From Thermoplasmata archaeon (lineage in GTDB: Archaea > Thermoplasmatota > Thermoplasmata > Lutacidiplasmatales > UBA184): DNA of 64,000 bases. Below, in pieces: positions 56,990 to 64,000 of this stretch; within the stretch, counting starts at the first letter, position 1; every line of letters begins with the position of its first letter. The DNA lies in contig JAKIWI010000006.1 of NCBI GenBank assembly GCA_022750115.1, forward strand, positions 1 through 64,000, written 5' to 3'. A program made the position numbers and the translations under genes. Under the pieces are notes generated by a model, which made no database searches, was not told where the DNA came from, and saw nothing but the letters and a program-made list of their open reading frames with translations.

Positions 56990-57499
56990 GTGCGCCTCGT
57001 CGTCGTGCGCCACGGCCCCGCCGAGTCGCGCGACCCCGGTCGGTGGCCGGAGGACGTGCACCGCCCCTTGACCCGCGAGGGACGGCGGACCACGAAGGCC
57101 GCTGCGGAAGGGGTCGCGGTGCTCGAACCCGACGCCCGCACGATCGTGACCTCTTCCGCCGCCCGGGCGCGGTCGACGGCCGCGATCCTCCGCGGGCCGC
57201 TCGGCGCGCCCCGACCGGCGGAGTGGGCCGAGCTGGCCCCCGACGCCCCGGCCGCCCCGGTCCTCGAACGGCTCGCCCGCCACCACGAGCCGAAATCGAC
57301 CGTGGTCGTGGTGGGTCACGAGCCGCAACTCGGTGAACTGATCGGGCTCTCGCTCACGGGCGAGGCGATTTCGGTCACGCGGCTCTCCCGCGCCGGGGCC
57401 GCCGCGATCTCGTTCCCCCGGGCGGTCCGATCCGGCGCGGGCGTCCTTGATTGGCGGCTCGACCGCACCGCGCTCTCCCGCCTCGCCGAGCGGAGCTAG
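56990..57499 (+). CDS. SixA-type phosphohistidine phosphatase (histidine phosphatase superfamily)
   Basis: 169 residues from GTG 56990. RLVVVRHGPAES has the RHG catalytic motif; PLTREGRRTTKAAAEGV, IVTSSAARARSTAAIL and VVVVGHEPQLGELIGL follow, giving the second catalytic His. SixA removes phosphate from histidine phosphotransfer proteins in bacteria, but small archaeal relatives may act on other phospho-metabolites. 10 nt after the kinase-like gene, so probably the same transcript. Confidence 0.88.
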   Translation: MRLVVVRHGPAESRDPGRWPEDVHRPLTREGRRTTKAAAEGVAVLEPDARTIVTSSAARARSTAAILRGPLGAPRPAEWAELAPDAPAAPVLERLARHHEPKSTVVVVGHEPQLGELIGLSLTGEAISVTRLSRAGAAAISFPRAVRSGAGVLDWRLDRTALSRLAERS

Positions 57500-57599
57500 C
57501 GGCCGGTCCGGCCGATTTTCTACCCTCCGGATCCGGTGTCCTCCCCCCGCCTCGTGGTCCGGCGACCCGCGCCCGCGGAATGGGAGCCGACCCCAACGT

Positions 57600-57605
57600 C
57601 TAAGA
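57600..57605 (+). promoter_or_regulatory. TATA-like box of membrane protein 57628
   Basis: CTAAGA centred about 26 nt before ATG 57628. Confidence 0.55.
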
Positions 57606-57627
57606 CTCGTTCTGAGGTCGGTGGCCG

Positions 57628-58167
57628 ATGGCGACGCCGAGCCCAAGCTCCGAACGCGTGACTCCAACGGCCGCGACGCCCGATACTCTCGCCGCGCTCG
57701 CGGGGCTGCTGCTCCTCGTCGATTTCGTGGTCGCCGTCGTCATGCTGGCGACCGACAAGAACCTCCAGACGAACTTTGGCGCCTCCTCGCCCTACTATGT
57801 GCACTGGTACGGCGTACTCGGCATCGCCGTCGTCACCCTGATCGGGGGGCTCGCCGTGCTGTCCTCGGCCTCGCCGAGCATGGCGGCCCGGATGCCTCGC
57901 GTGCGACCGTCGATGATGCTGTTCGCGGCGCTCGGCTGGTCGGTCCTGGTCGTCCTCGCGATGGTGGGCATCGTCGAGTCCTACTCCCAGGTCGGCTTCC
58001 CGTCCGCGAACGAGTTCGGGAAGTACCTGTTCGGGACGAGCGCCTATCCGGGGGCGCTCTCGTACATCCCGTGGCTCTACGATGCGATGCTCGCGCTGTT
58101 CGTGCTGACCGCCATCGTCGCGGCCGCGGCGGCGTGGCGCGCCCGCAAGATGGCACCGGCGGCCTGA
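57628..58167 (+). CDS. Four-helix membrane protein of unknown function
   Basis: 179 residues from ATG 57628. Four hydrophobic segments: LAALAGLLLLVDFVVAVVML, YGVLGIAVVTLIGGLAVLSS, MMLFAALGWSVLVVLAMVGIVE and DAMLALFVLTAIVAAAAAW. The loop after helix 3 has a Tyr/Phe-rich GKYLFGTSAYPGALSYIPWLYD. No homologue recognised. It has its own TATA-like element and converges with the YVTN propeller gene, 46 nt apart. Confidence 0.7.
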   Translation: MATPSPSSERVTPTAATPDTLAALAGLLLLVDFVVAVVMLATDKNLQTNFGASSPYYVHWYGVLGIAVVTLIGGLAVLSSASPSMAARMPRVRPSMMLFAALGWSVLVVLAMVGIVESYSQVGFPSANEFGKYLFGTSAYPGALSYIPWLYDAMLALFVLTAIVAAAAAWRARKMAPAA

Positions 58168-58213
58168 GGCGCTCGAACGTAGCCCTCAGAGGGGCGAGCG
58201 GGGCCCTCGGCCG

Positions 58214-60202
58214 TCAGCCGAGGATGGTGAGGGTACCGCCCGTCAAGTCCGCCACGAACAGGAGGTGCGCACGCCCGTCGTACATCGCCGCCGCCGGCCC
58301 CGATCCGACGGAAATCGTCGCCGTCACGTGGCCCGTGGCGGGATTGACCTCGCTCACGGTCGAGTTCCCCAGGTTCGTCACGAACAGCGCGCCGAGGCCG
58401 CGGGCGAACACGATCCCGTCGGGGGACGCCCCGACGGCGATCGTCGCCACGACGAGGTCGGTCGTGGTGTTGATCTCGCTGACATTGTTCGACCCCTCAT
58501 TGGCCACGAAGACTGCCCCAAGGGCCACATCGACCGCGATCGCGTCGGGAGCCGACCCGACCGGGACGCTGGCGACGACCGAGTTCGACGCGAGGTCGAT
58601 CACGCTGACGTTGTCCGAGAATCCGTTGGCGACGAACGCCTCACCGAGCGGCGCGTCGACGGCGACGGCCGAGGGATAGCCGCCGACACCGATCGTCGCG
58701 GTGACGGAGTCGTTGGAGTCCGCCACGACGGTCACGGTGCCCGAGAACCCCCCGGCGACAAGGACTTCGCCGAGCGAAGGCACGTACGCGACCCCGACGG
58801 GACTTCCGCTCGTGGGGATCGTCGCGACGACGGAGTCGGTGAAGTCGGAAATGACGCTGATGTTGCCGGTGACCCCGCTCGTCACGAACAGCTCGCCGCG
58901 TCCGCTGTCGTAGGCGATCCCGTCGGGGTTCCCGAGAAGGGGGATCGAGCCGACGATGCGGTCCGTCGCGGCCGAGATCACGGTGACGTTCTCCGTGTTG
59001 CACACGTAGAGCCGGTTCGTACCCCTGTCGTAGGTCAACGCGTCGGGCTGGTAGCCGAGGCCAACCGTCGCGACCGTGAGGTTCCGGGCGTTGGAGAACA
59101 CGCTGACGTTGTTCGACCCGGTGTTGACGACGAACATCCTCCCCGATGCGGGGTCGTAGGCGCCGCCCCACGGGTAGGTGCCCACCCCAAGCGTCGCCAC
59201 CACGCGAAGCTGCGGCACGCCGATCACCGACATGTTCCGCCCGAGGTAGCTCGAGACGTAGATGCGGTTCGTCCCCGAATCGTACACAATGCCGCCCGGA
59301 GAGGCGCCGACGGGGATCGTCGTGAGGACCACGTGCCGGACGCTCGAGATGACGCTGACCGTATTGCTCCCTTCGTTCGAGACGAACACGTCGCCCGTGC
59401 GCGGGTCGAACTCGGCGCACACCGGACCCGAGCCGACGGGAACCGTCGCAACCACGGTGTGGTTGGCGTCCGAAATTATGCTCACCGTGTCCGAGGCGGC
59501 GTTGACCACGTACACCTCGCCGGCGCGCGGGTCGAATGCCATCCCCCAGGCGAGGTGGCCAACGAGGATGCGCGTCACGACCCGGTTCGTGGAGTCCGAG
59601 ATGACGTCCACGTGGCTGGGACCTCCAAACCGGAAGCCGGCGGAGTCGACGAAGACCTGGCCGGTCCGGTTGTCGTACGCGAGCCCGTACGGGCTCGGTC
59701 CGGTGGAGATGGTCGCGACGACGTGGTTCGTCGTGTCGTTGATGACGACGACCTGGCTGGTGGACGTGCTGGAGACGAACACCTCTCCCTTTCCCGGGTC
59801 GTACGCGAGGAAGAGGCAGAAGCCTCCCACCGGGATGGTCGCGACCACCCGGTCCGTCGCCACCGAGATGACGCTGACGGTGTCCGTCCCGAGGTTTGCC
59901 GTGAACACCTCGTGCTTTGCGGAGTCGAACACCGCCGTGTAGGGTTCCGCGCTGTTCGGGACAGGGTGATTCCCCGGCTGGAGGGAGTCGGCCAGCAGGA
60001 CGAGCGTGGAACGCACCCCGATCGGTGCGGACGTCGCCCCGGCCAGGAAGAGGTCGCCTCCCGAGGGGGCCGTAGTACCGGCGAGTCGATTGAGCAAGCC
60101 TGCCGAACCCGCCGATGGCGAGTGGGCGACCACCGCGGTCCAGCCCGCCAGGATGGTCAGGGCCACGAGGACCAGAATGGAGAGGCGAGGTAGCTCCTGC
60201 AC
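58214..60202 (-). CDS. Secreted YVTN-repeat beta-propeller protein (14 blades)
   Basis: 662 residues from GTG 60202; the track start at 60631 is not supported. The signal peptide LSILVLVALTILAGWTAVVA is followed by tandem ~42-residue YVTN units, each with a pattern such as GEVFVSNEGSNTVSVISSVRHVVLTTIPVG. I count thirteen complete units plus a split one whose last strands are at the C-terminus (GTLTILG). That gives fourteen blades, i.e. two seven-bladed propellers closed in Velcro fashion. Unlike the other surface proteins it lacks a C-terminal membrane helix. A TTATGTA TATA-like element is centred 39 nt upstream. Likely an extracellular binding or S-layer-associated protein. Confidence 0.87.
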   Translation of the reverse strand: MQELPRLSILVLVALTILAGWTAVVAHSPSAGSAGLLNRLAGTTAPSGGDLFLAGATSAPIGVRSTLVLLADSLQPGNHPVPNSAEPYTAVFDSAKHEVFTANLGTDTVSVISVATDRVVATIPVGGFCLFLAYDPGKGEVFVSSTSTSQVVVINDTTNHVVATISTGPSPYGLAYDNRTGQVFVDSAGFRFGGPSHVDVISDSTNRVVTRILVGHLAWGMAFDPRAGEVYVVNAASDTVSIISDANHTVVATVPVGSGPVCAEFDPRTGDVFVSNEGSNTVSVISSVRHVVLTTIPVGASPGGIVYDSGTNRIYVSSYLGRNMSVIGVPQLRVVATLGVGTYPWGGAYDPASGRMFVVNTGSNNVSVFSNARNLTVATVGLGYQPDALTYDRGTNRLYVCNTENVTVISAATDRIVGSIPLLGNPDGIAYDSGRGELFVTSGVTGNISVISDFTDSVVATIPTSGSPVGVAYVPSLGEVLVAGGFSGTVTVVADSNDSVTATIGVGGYPSAVAVDAPLGEAFVANGFSDNVSVIDLASNSVVASVPVGSAPDAIAVDVALGAVFVANEGSNNVSEINTTTDLVVATIAVGASPDGIVFARGLGALFVTNLGNSTVSEVNPATGHVTATISVGSGPAAAMYDGRAHLLFVADLTGGTLTILG

Positions 60203-60306
60203 TGGCCTCGAGGGGTCAAGGGAAATCCGGGCGGTGGTACATAACCGTTGAACACAGTGCAGAAGGACGGCGCGGCGTCCCCGGTCGCGCGGGGCCGGCC
60301 GACGGT

Positions 60307-61023
60307 TCAGCGTTGGCGGTCGCGGTTCTGGCGGAACAGGGGCGCCACGAGCTCGCGAGTTTCGCGGTGGACGGCCGCGGGGGGACGGTTCGCGTCGACG
60401 CGCCGGAACCCGTAGCGGCGCTCCATGAAACCGAACTCCTCGCGCAGCAGCGACTGGTACCGGTAGAAACTCTCGAACCGGTCGCGGGAGAGGCAGAGGT
60501 CCATCCCGCTCTCCCAGTAGTCGAGGCTCCCGTACTTCGCGATGGCCCGGTGCAGCAGGATGTCGGTCTTCGCGTCGAGGAAGATCGTGAGATCCGGGAC
60601 GAGCGCGAAGCTGTAAAGGCGCTCGGCCCACGAACGCGTCGCGCCCCGCACGATCGCCCGCGCCATCAGGGTGTAGATGTACCGGTCGGCGAGGACCGTA
60701 CTGCCGGCCGAGAGCGAGGGGAGGATCTTGTTCTCAAGCTGGTCGCCGAAGTCCGCCGCGTAGAGGAGCGCGAGCGTCGTCGAGCTGAGCGTATTGCCCT
60801 TCTTCGCCTCCTCGATCTCCTGGCTCAAGAGGGTCGAGCGACGCAGACCGGTGTCGACGACCGGATGGCCCTCGACCTCGAGCCATTCCTTGAGGAGCTC
60901 GACCTCGGTCGTCCGTCCCGAACCGTCCGCGCCCTCGAGGACGATCAGGCGGCCGAGCACCGGCTCGCGGGGCATCCCCGGGAGGCGAGTGCCGTAGGTC
61001 CCGTACGTCCTAGTCTTCCGCAT
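60307..61023 (-). CDS. Thymidylate kinase-like protein with altered Walker A (Lys to Arg)
   Basis: 238 residues from ATG 61023 (ATG 60975 is an alternative). Thymidylate-kinase fold: LIVLEGADGSGRTTEVELLKEWL, SSTTLALLYAADFGDQLENKILPSLSAGSTVLADRYIYT (DRY motif) and LVPDLTIFLDAKTD. The P-loop lysine is Arg37 (GSGRTT), so ATP handling may be changed. A shared paralogue region DYWESGMDLCLSRDRFESFYRYQ matches the neighbour. Either a specialised kinase or a non-catalytic partner of the upstream paralogue. Its start overlaps that gene by 14 nt. Confidence 0.8.
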   Translation of the reverse strand: MRKTRTYGTYGTRLPGMPREPVLGRLIVLEGADGSGRTTEVELLKEWLEVEGHPVVDTGLRRSTLLSQEIEEAKKGNTLSSTTLALLYAADFGDQLENKILPSLSAGSTVLADRYIYTLMARAIVRGATRSWAERLYSFALVPDLTIFLDAKTDILLHRAIAKYGSLDYWESGMDLCLSRDRFESFYRYQSLLREEFGFMERRYGFRRVDANRPPAAVHRETRELVAPLFRQNRDRQR

Positions 61024-61750
61024 GCACGAGCGCCTCCGTCTTCGGGAAGCCGGTCATGAGGGGTCGGACCTCGCGCCGAACCTGGCCCAGCACCGTCTCG
61101 ACCGGTTTGTCGGCGTCGATCACGACGAACCGATCGATCGGCACCAGGCGCTCGTACTCGCGCTTCAGCCTCGCCTGGAACTTTTCGTAGCTCGCGATGA
61201 CGTCGTCCGCGAGCCCGAGGTCCATGCCGGCCTCGTAGTAGGAGATCTTCTGGCGGCTCGCGAGTTTCCGCCCGAGGCTCGTCGCGACCGGGACCCGGAA
61301 GTAGAACACCTTGTCCGGGCTCGGCGCGAAGCTGTACAGGTTCCGCACCCACTCCGGGTCGCAGCCGCGTGCCGCGTCGCGCACGAACGCCGTGTAGGTG
61401 TAGCGGTCGCAGACGACGACGTAGCCGGCGCGGAGCGGCGGCAGGATGTGCCGCTCGAGGCGGTCGGCGAAGTCGGTCGCGTGGAGGAGAGAGAACGTGG
61501 TGGGCGTGAGCAGATTCTTCTTCTTGCCACGGCGGATCGTCCCGCTGATCAGTTCCGACGAGTTCCATTCCGTGAAGAACACTCGGTAGCCGCGCGCCTG
61601 CAGCCATTTGACCAGCAGCCGGGCCTGGGTCGACTTGCCCGAGCCGTCCAATCCCTCGAAGACGATGAGGCGCCCGGCGAGGCGCGATCCCGGCGTCGTC
61701 CCCGGCGAGGGCATGCCGGGGTCGGCCGGCGGACCGGACCTACCGTCCAT
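61010..61750 (-). CDS. Thymidylate kinase-like protein
   Basis: 246 residues from ATG 61750 (ATG 61714 also possible). Intact P-loop LIVFEGLDGSGKSTQARLLVKWL, then TPTTFSLLHATDFADRLERHILPPLRAGYVVVCDRYTYTAF (DRY) and YYEAGMDLGLADDVIASYEKFQ. The C-terminal half is larger than classical TMPK (about 210 residues) and the DRY-x-x-S-x-x-A-Y-Q segment is not conserved (DRYTYTAFVRD). It may phosphorylate dTMP or another substrate. Operon with the downstream paralogue and the Ppx/GppA gene upstream (11-nt overlap). Confidence 0.85.
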   Translation of the reverse strand: MDGRSGPPADPGMPSPGTTPGSRLAGRLIVFEGLDGSGKSTQARLLVKWLQARGYRVFFTEWNSSELISGTIRRGKKKNLLTPTTFSLLHATDFADRLERHILPPLRAGYVVVCDRYTYTAFVRDAARGCDPEWVRNLYSFAPSPDKVFYFRVPVATSLGRKLASRQKISYYEAGMDLGLADDVIASYEKFQARLKREYERLVPIDRFVVIDADKPVETVLGQVRREVRPLMTGFPKTEALVHAED

Positions 61751-63269
61751 CGAGTTCCACCTCCAAGCCCAGCGCGCGTCGCGTTGGCTTGCGGAGCCGC
61801 TGCACCGTGCGATCGGAGGGTCGGGCGCCGCGCCCGCTCTGGGGGCGAAGAACGAGACGATCGGTGCCGCGCGGGATCCACATCGCCGGTCGGGCACCGT
61901 CGAGGGCCTCCGCAAAGAAGACGAGGGCCCCGAGGCGGCGGGACGTCTCGAGGTCGTCGTCGTTGAGGATCCCGCGGAACGATACCTTCCAGGCGGCGGG
62001 GAACGGGTCGCCCTCGTGGAGGTAGGCCACGATGCTCGCGATCGCGACCTCGCGCTGCGTCAGGCCGTGGATCGCGGCGTGACGGAGGACGTAGGCGGAG
62101 TGTTTGGAATGCCGCCACGGGTCGATCGTCCAGCCCACATCGTGCATCCACGCGGCGACGCTCAGGGCGAGCCGCTCGCTCGCGCCCCAGCCGAAGCGCG
62201 GCGCGAGCGCCTCGAAGAGCTCGAGAGCAACGGTCCGCACCGCCTCGCCGTGGGGGAGCGAAAAGCCGAGGGCGTTCGCCTCCGCGGTGACCGACCTCCA
62301 CGCGAGCGTTTCGGAGGGGGCCGGGACCCGGACACCGGCATGCTCGAGCGCGATCCCCTCCCGGATCCCGGTCGCGCTGACGATGATCTCGGATGCGCCG
62401 GTGCGGCGCATCAGCGCGTCGACGACGACCACGCCCGCGCCGATGACGTCCGCGCGGTGACCGCCGACGCCCGGGATCCGGCGTCGCTCGTCGGCATCGA
62501 GCTCGAGCAGGAGGCGCTCGACGCGGGCAAGGGTCCGCCGGGTCAGAGGATATCCGTGGACGCGCTCGAGCGGGTAGTTCGTTACATCGACCGCGATCCG
62601 AGCGAGGCACCGGATCGTCCCACCGACGCCGAAGAGGCGACCACGCGTGGCACCGGCTCCGCGGAGTTTTGCGAGCTCCTCGCGCGCGTGACGCCGCAGC
62701 GCTTCGATCTCGCGGCCCTTCGGCGGGTCGTGCTCGAGGAACGCCGCCGTCAGTCGGAGGGCGCCGAGGGGAGCCGTGCCGGCGACGTCGACCAGGCCGC
62801 CCTTCGTGCGGACCGCCTGCAAGGAGCCGCCGCCCAGATCGACGATCGTGTCGGAGCGGAGGTCCCAGGCCCCCGCCACGCCGAGGTAGGCGTAGCGTGC
62901 CTCCTCCTCCCCCGTCAGGACGCGCAGATTGAACCCCGTCGCCGCGCGGACCCGGGCGACGAACTCGGCGCCGTTCGGCGCATCGCGCACGGCACTGGTG
63001 GCGACGGCGATCGCCGGCGGGTCACCCGCGGCGGCAAGCCGTCGGCGGAAACGGGCGAGCGACTCGATCCCGCGTCGGATCGCGCCATCGGAGAGCGACC
63101 GGTCCGGTCCTACGCCCTCGCCGAGACGGGGAACCTCTTTCGACTCGAAGGACGCGCGGAGCCCGCCGGCCGAAGTGACCTCGAACACGGCGAGGCGCGC
63201 CGTGTTGGAGCCGACGTCGACGACGGCGTACGGCCGACTCTCGCGGCCTTCGGACGCCTCGGACGGCAT
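61740..63269 (-). CDS. ppx: Ppx/GppA phosphatase with C-terminal HD domain
   Basis: 509 residues from ATG 63269. Actin-like ATPase fold: YAVVDVGSNTARLAVFEV, SDGAIRRGIESLARFRRRL, IAVATSAVRDAPNG, VLTGEEEARYAYLGV, and TIVDLGGGSLQAV. The C-terminal ~190 residues contain AAWMHDVGWTIDPWRHSKHSAYVLRH, an HD-type metal site, plus IASIVAYLHEG. Ppx degrades polyphosphate, and GppA acts on pppGpp in bacteria; the exact activity here is open. First or second gene of the operon with the kinase-like pair. Confidence 0.92.
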   Translation of the reverse strand: MPSEASEGRESRPYAVVDVGSNTARLAVFEVTSAGGLRASFESKEVPRLGEGVGPDRSLSDGAIRRGIESLARFRRRLAAAGDPPAIAVATSAVRDAPNGAEFVARVRAATGFNLRVLTGEEEARYAYLGVAGAWDLRSDTIVDLGGGSLQAVRTKGGLVDVAGTAPLGALRLTAAFLEHDPPKGREIEALRRHAREELAKLRGAGATRGRLFGVGGTIRCLARIAVDVTNYPLERVHGYPLTRRTLARVERLLLELDADERRRIPGVGGHRADVIGAGVVVVDALMRRTGASEIIVSATGIREGIALEHAGVRVPAPSETLAWRSVTAEANALGFSLPHGEAVRTVALELFEALAPRFGWGASERLALSVAAWMHDVGWTIDPWRHSKHSAYVLRHAAIHGLTQREVAIASIVAYLHEGDPFPAAWKVSFRGILNDDDLETSRRLGALVFFAEALDGARPAMWIPRGTDRLVLRPQSGRGARPSDRTVQRLRKPTRRALGLEVELDGR

Positions 63270-63308
63270 CGAAGATGACCTAACGGAACGGTCGGGGTGA
63301 GCCGGGTC

Positions 63309-63977
63309 TTAACGGCTCGCCCCGCCTCCCCCGTCGGCGGCAGTCCGGACGAGCGAGGGGCCCTCGGCGAGCAGCTCGACCACGCCCTCGAACCGCTCGC
63401 GGTCGACCACGACGGCGATGCTCGAGAACCGAGCGCGCATCCGTTCGACGCCCTCCGCGACGACGGTGTCGCGCTGCGCCCGCAGCCGGCGCGAGCCAGC
63501 GCCGGGCTCGATGGTGCGACTCCACGCGAGGGCGAACGCGTCCGCGTCGGCCGCTGCGGGTGGCCGCTTTCCGGCGCTCCGTTCGCGCAGCGTCCGTCGG
63601 ACCAGTTCGAAGTAGCCGATCGAGCGCGCGAACATGGTCGAGTACTCGTCGTCCGAAGGGTCGAGCGCCGCGAGGGGGGCGTTGGTCGCGTCGGCCCACC
63701 GGATCGCGGCCAGGACCGACGGGTTGGGGACGCCGACGTCGCCATACCGGGCGAGCGCGCGGATCTCCGCCGCCTCGGTCGGGGCGAGCGGGACGACCGG
63801 CTCGGTGGCGGCGTCGACGAAGTACTCGCGAAGTCCCTTGAGCTCGTCCTCGGATACCGCGAGACCGACGGCGTTTGGTCGGACGGTCTCGAGCCGAGCC
63901 CGCAGCCGCTCGCCGTCGGCGACGAGCCCGCGGACCGGACCGAGGACGGTCACGCTGCCGACGGCCCGCTCGATCAA
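63309..63977 (-). CDS. Unidentified protein, possibly TraB-like; start may lie beyond the window
   Basis: At least 222 residues; the first in-frame start is TTG 63977, but the frame stays open to the window edge, so the true start may be outside. N-terminal GSVTVLGPVRGLVADGERLRARLETVRPNAVGLAVSEDELKGLREYF is vaguely like the beginning of TraB/PrgY-type proteins (which have VG-x-x-H-V-S...RPD-x-V-x-V-E-L), but the key residues are not present, so I do not assign it. It precedes ppx by 39 nt and probably shares its operon. A polar C-terminus (AADGGGGASR) ends the chain. Confidence 0.55.
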   Translation of the reverse strand: MIERAVGSVTVLGPVRGLVADGERLRARLETVRPNAVGLAVSEDELKGLREYFVDAATEPVVPLAPTEAAEIRALARYGDVGVPNPSVLAAIRWADATNAPLAALDPSDDEYSTMFARSIGYFELVRRTLRERSAGKRPPAAADADAFALAWSRTIEPGAGSRRLRAQRDTVVAEGVERMRARFSSIAVVVDRERFEGVVELLAEGPSLVRTAADGGGGASR

Positions 63978-64000
63978 CCGGCCCCTCGCTCCTCGATCTC

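Noticed and set aside
1-64000. CRISPR arrays, insertion sequences, prophage or integrase genes
   Set aside because: No regularly spaced direct repeats, transposase or integrase motifs were seen on either strand.

Overview
The window is GC-rich (I would guess about two thirds G+C; not counted) and archaeal. Evidence: an archaeal-type S-adenosylmethionine synthetase, isopentenyl phosphate kinase plus type 2 IPP isomerase, the SUI1-type factor aIF1, NreA, archaeal Elp3, Trm1 and THEP1 NTPase, an intron-containing tRNA-Trp, and TATA boxes centred about 26 nt before many start codons, as expected for leaderless archaeal transcripts. Gene content fits an uncultured euryarchaeal lineage such as a GC-rich Thermoplasmatota member, but that placement is inference. 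I see no insertion sequence, prophage, plasmid marker or CRISPR array.

Layout. 1-2.5 kb: a partial giant surface protein with BNR/Asp-box-like repeats, missing from the ORF track because it runs off the window. 2.8-7.7 kb: small membrane protein, isopentenyl phosphate kinase, IPP isomerase, Elp3 and AdoMet synthetase. 7.7-19.4 kb: acetyltransferase, zinc-ribbon membrane protein, NreA, tRNA-Pro(CGG), two class III aminotransferases, a metallo-beta-lactamase-fold hydrolase, a YCII-VOC fusion, a surface protein and a luciferase-like oxidoreductase. 19.4-26.5 kb: tRNA-Ala(TGC), a propeller/FN3 surface protein, a methyltransferase, a membrane zinc-ribbon protein, an AHSA1-like protein and another anchored surface protein.

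26.5-35.5 kb: a sulfur-relay-like cluster (small Cys protein, GcvH-like/TusA-like fusion, two-domain rhodanese), aIF1, an ABC-2 exporter operon, an A-type Fe-S carrier, and a flippase/VOC/membrane-protein operon, then tRNA-Trp with an 88-nt intron. 35.5-39.9 kb: a BtuFCD/FecBCD-type importer with a convergent winged-helix regulator. 39.9-50 kb: UvrB, LarE, a PPC/DUF296 protein, an Lhr-type helicase, cupin, Trm1, THEP1 NTPase, a HemK-like methyltransferase and PurQ. 50-57.5 kb: a pfkB-moeA-moaA-purQ operon running left and an amidohydrolase-GlyRS-coiled-coil-kinase-SixA series running right. 57.6-64 kb: a membrane protein, a secreted 14-blade YVTN propeller protein, two tandem thymidylate-kinase-like proteins (one with the Walker A lysine replaced by arginine), a Ppx/GppA-HD protein and an unidentified gene that may run off the end.

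Most genes are housekeeping. The items most worth a second look are the GcvH-like/TusA-like fusion that lacks the lipoyl lysine, two conserved genes (IPP isomerase and Trm1) whose conserved N-termini lie upstream of any ATG/GTG/TTG, the tandem thymidylate-kinase-like pair, the tRNA-Trp intron, and a possible structured RNA near 2.6 kb.
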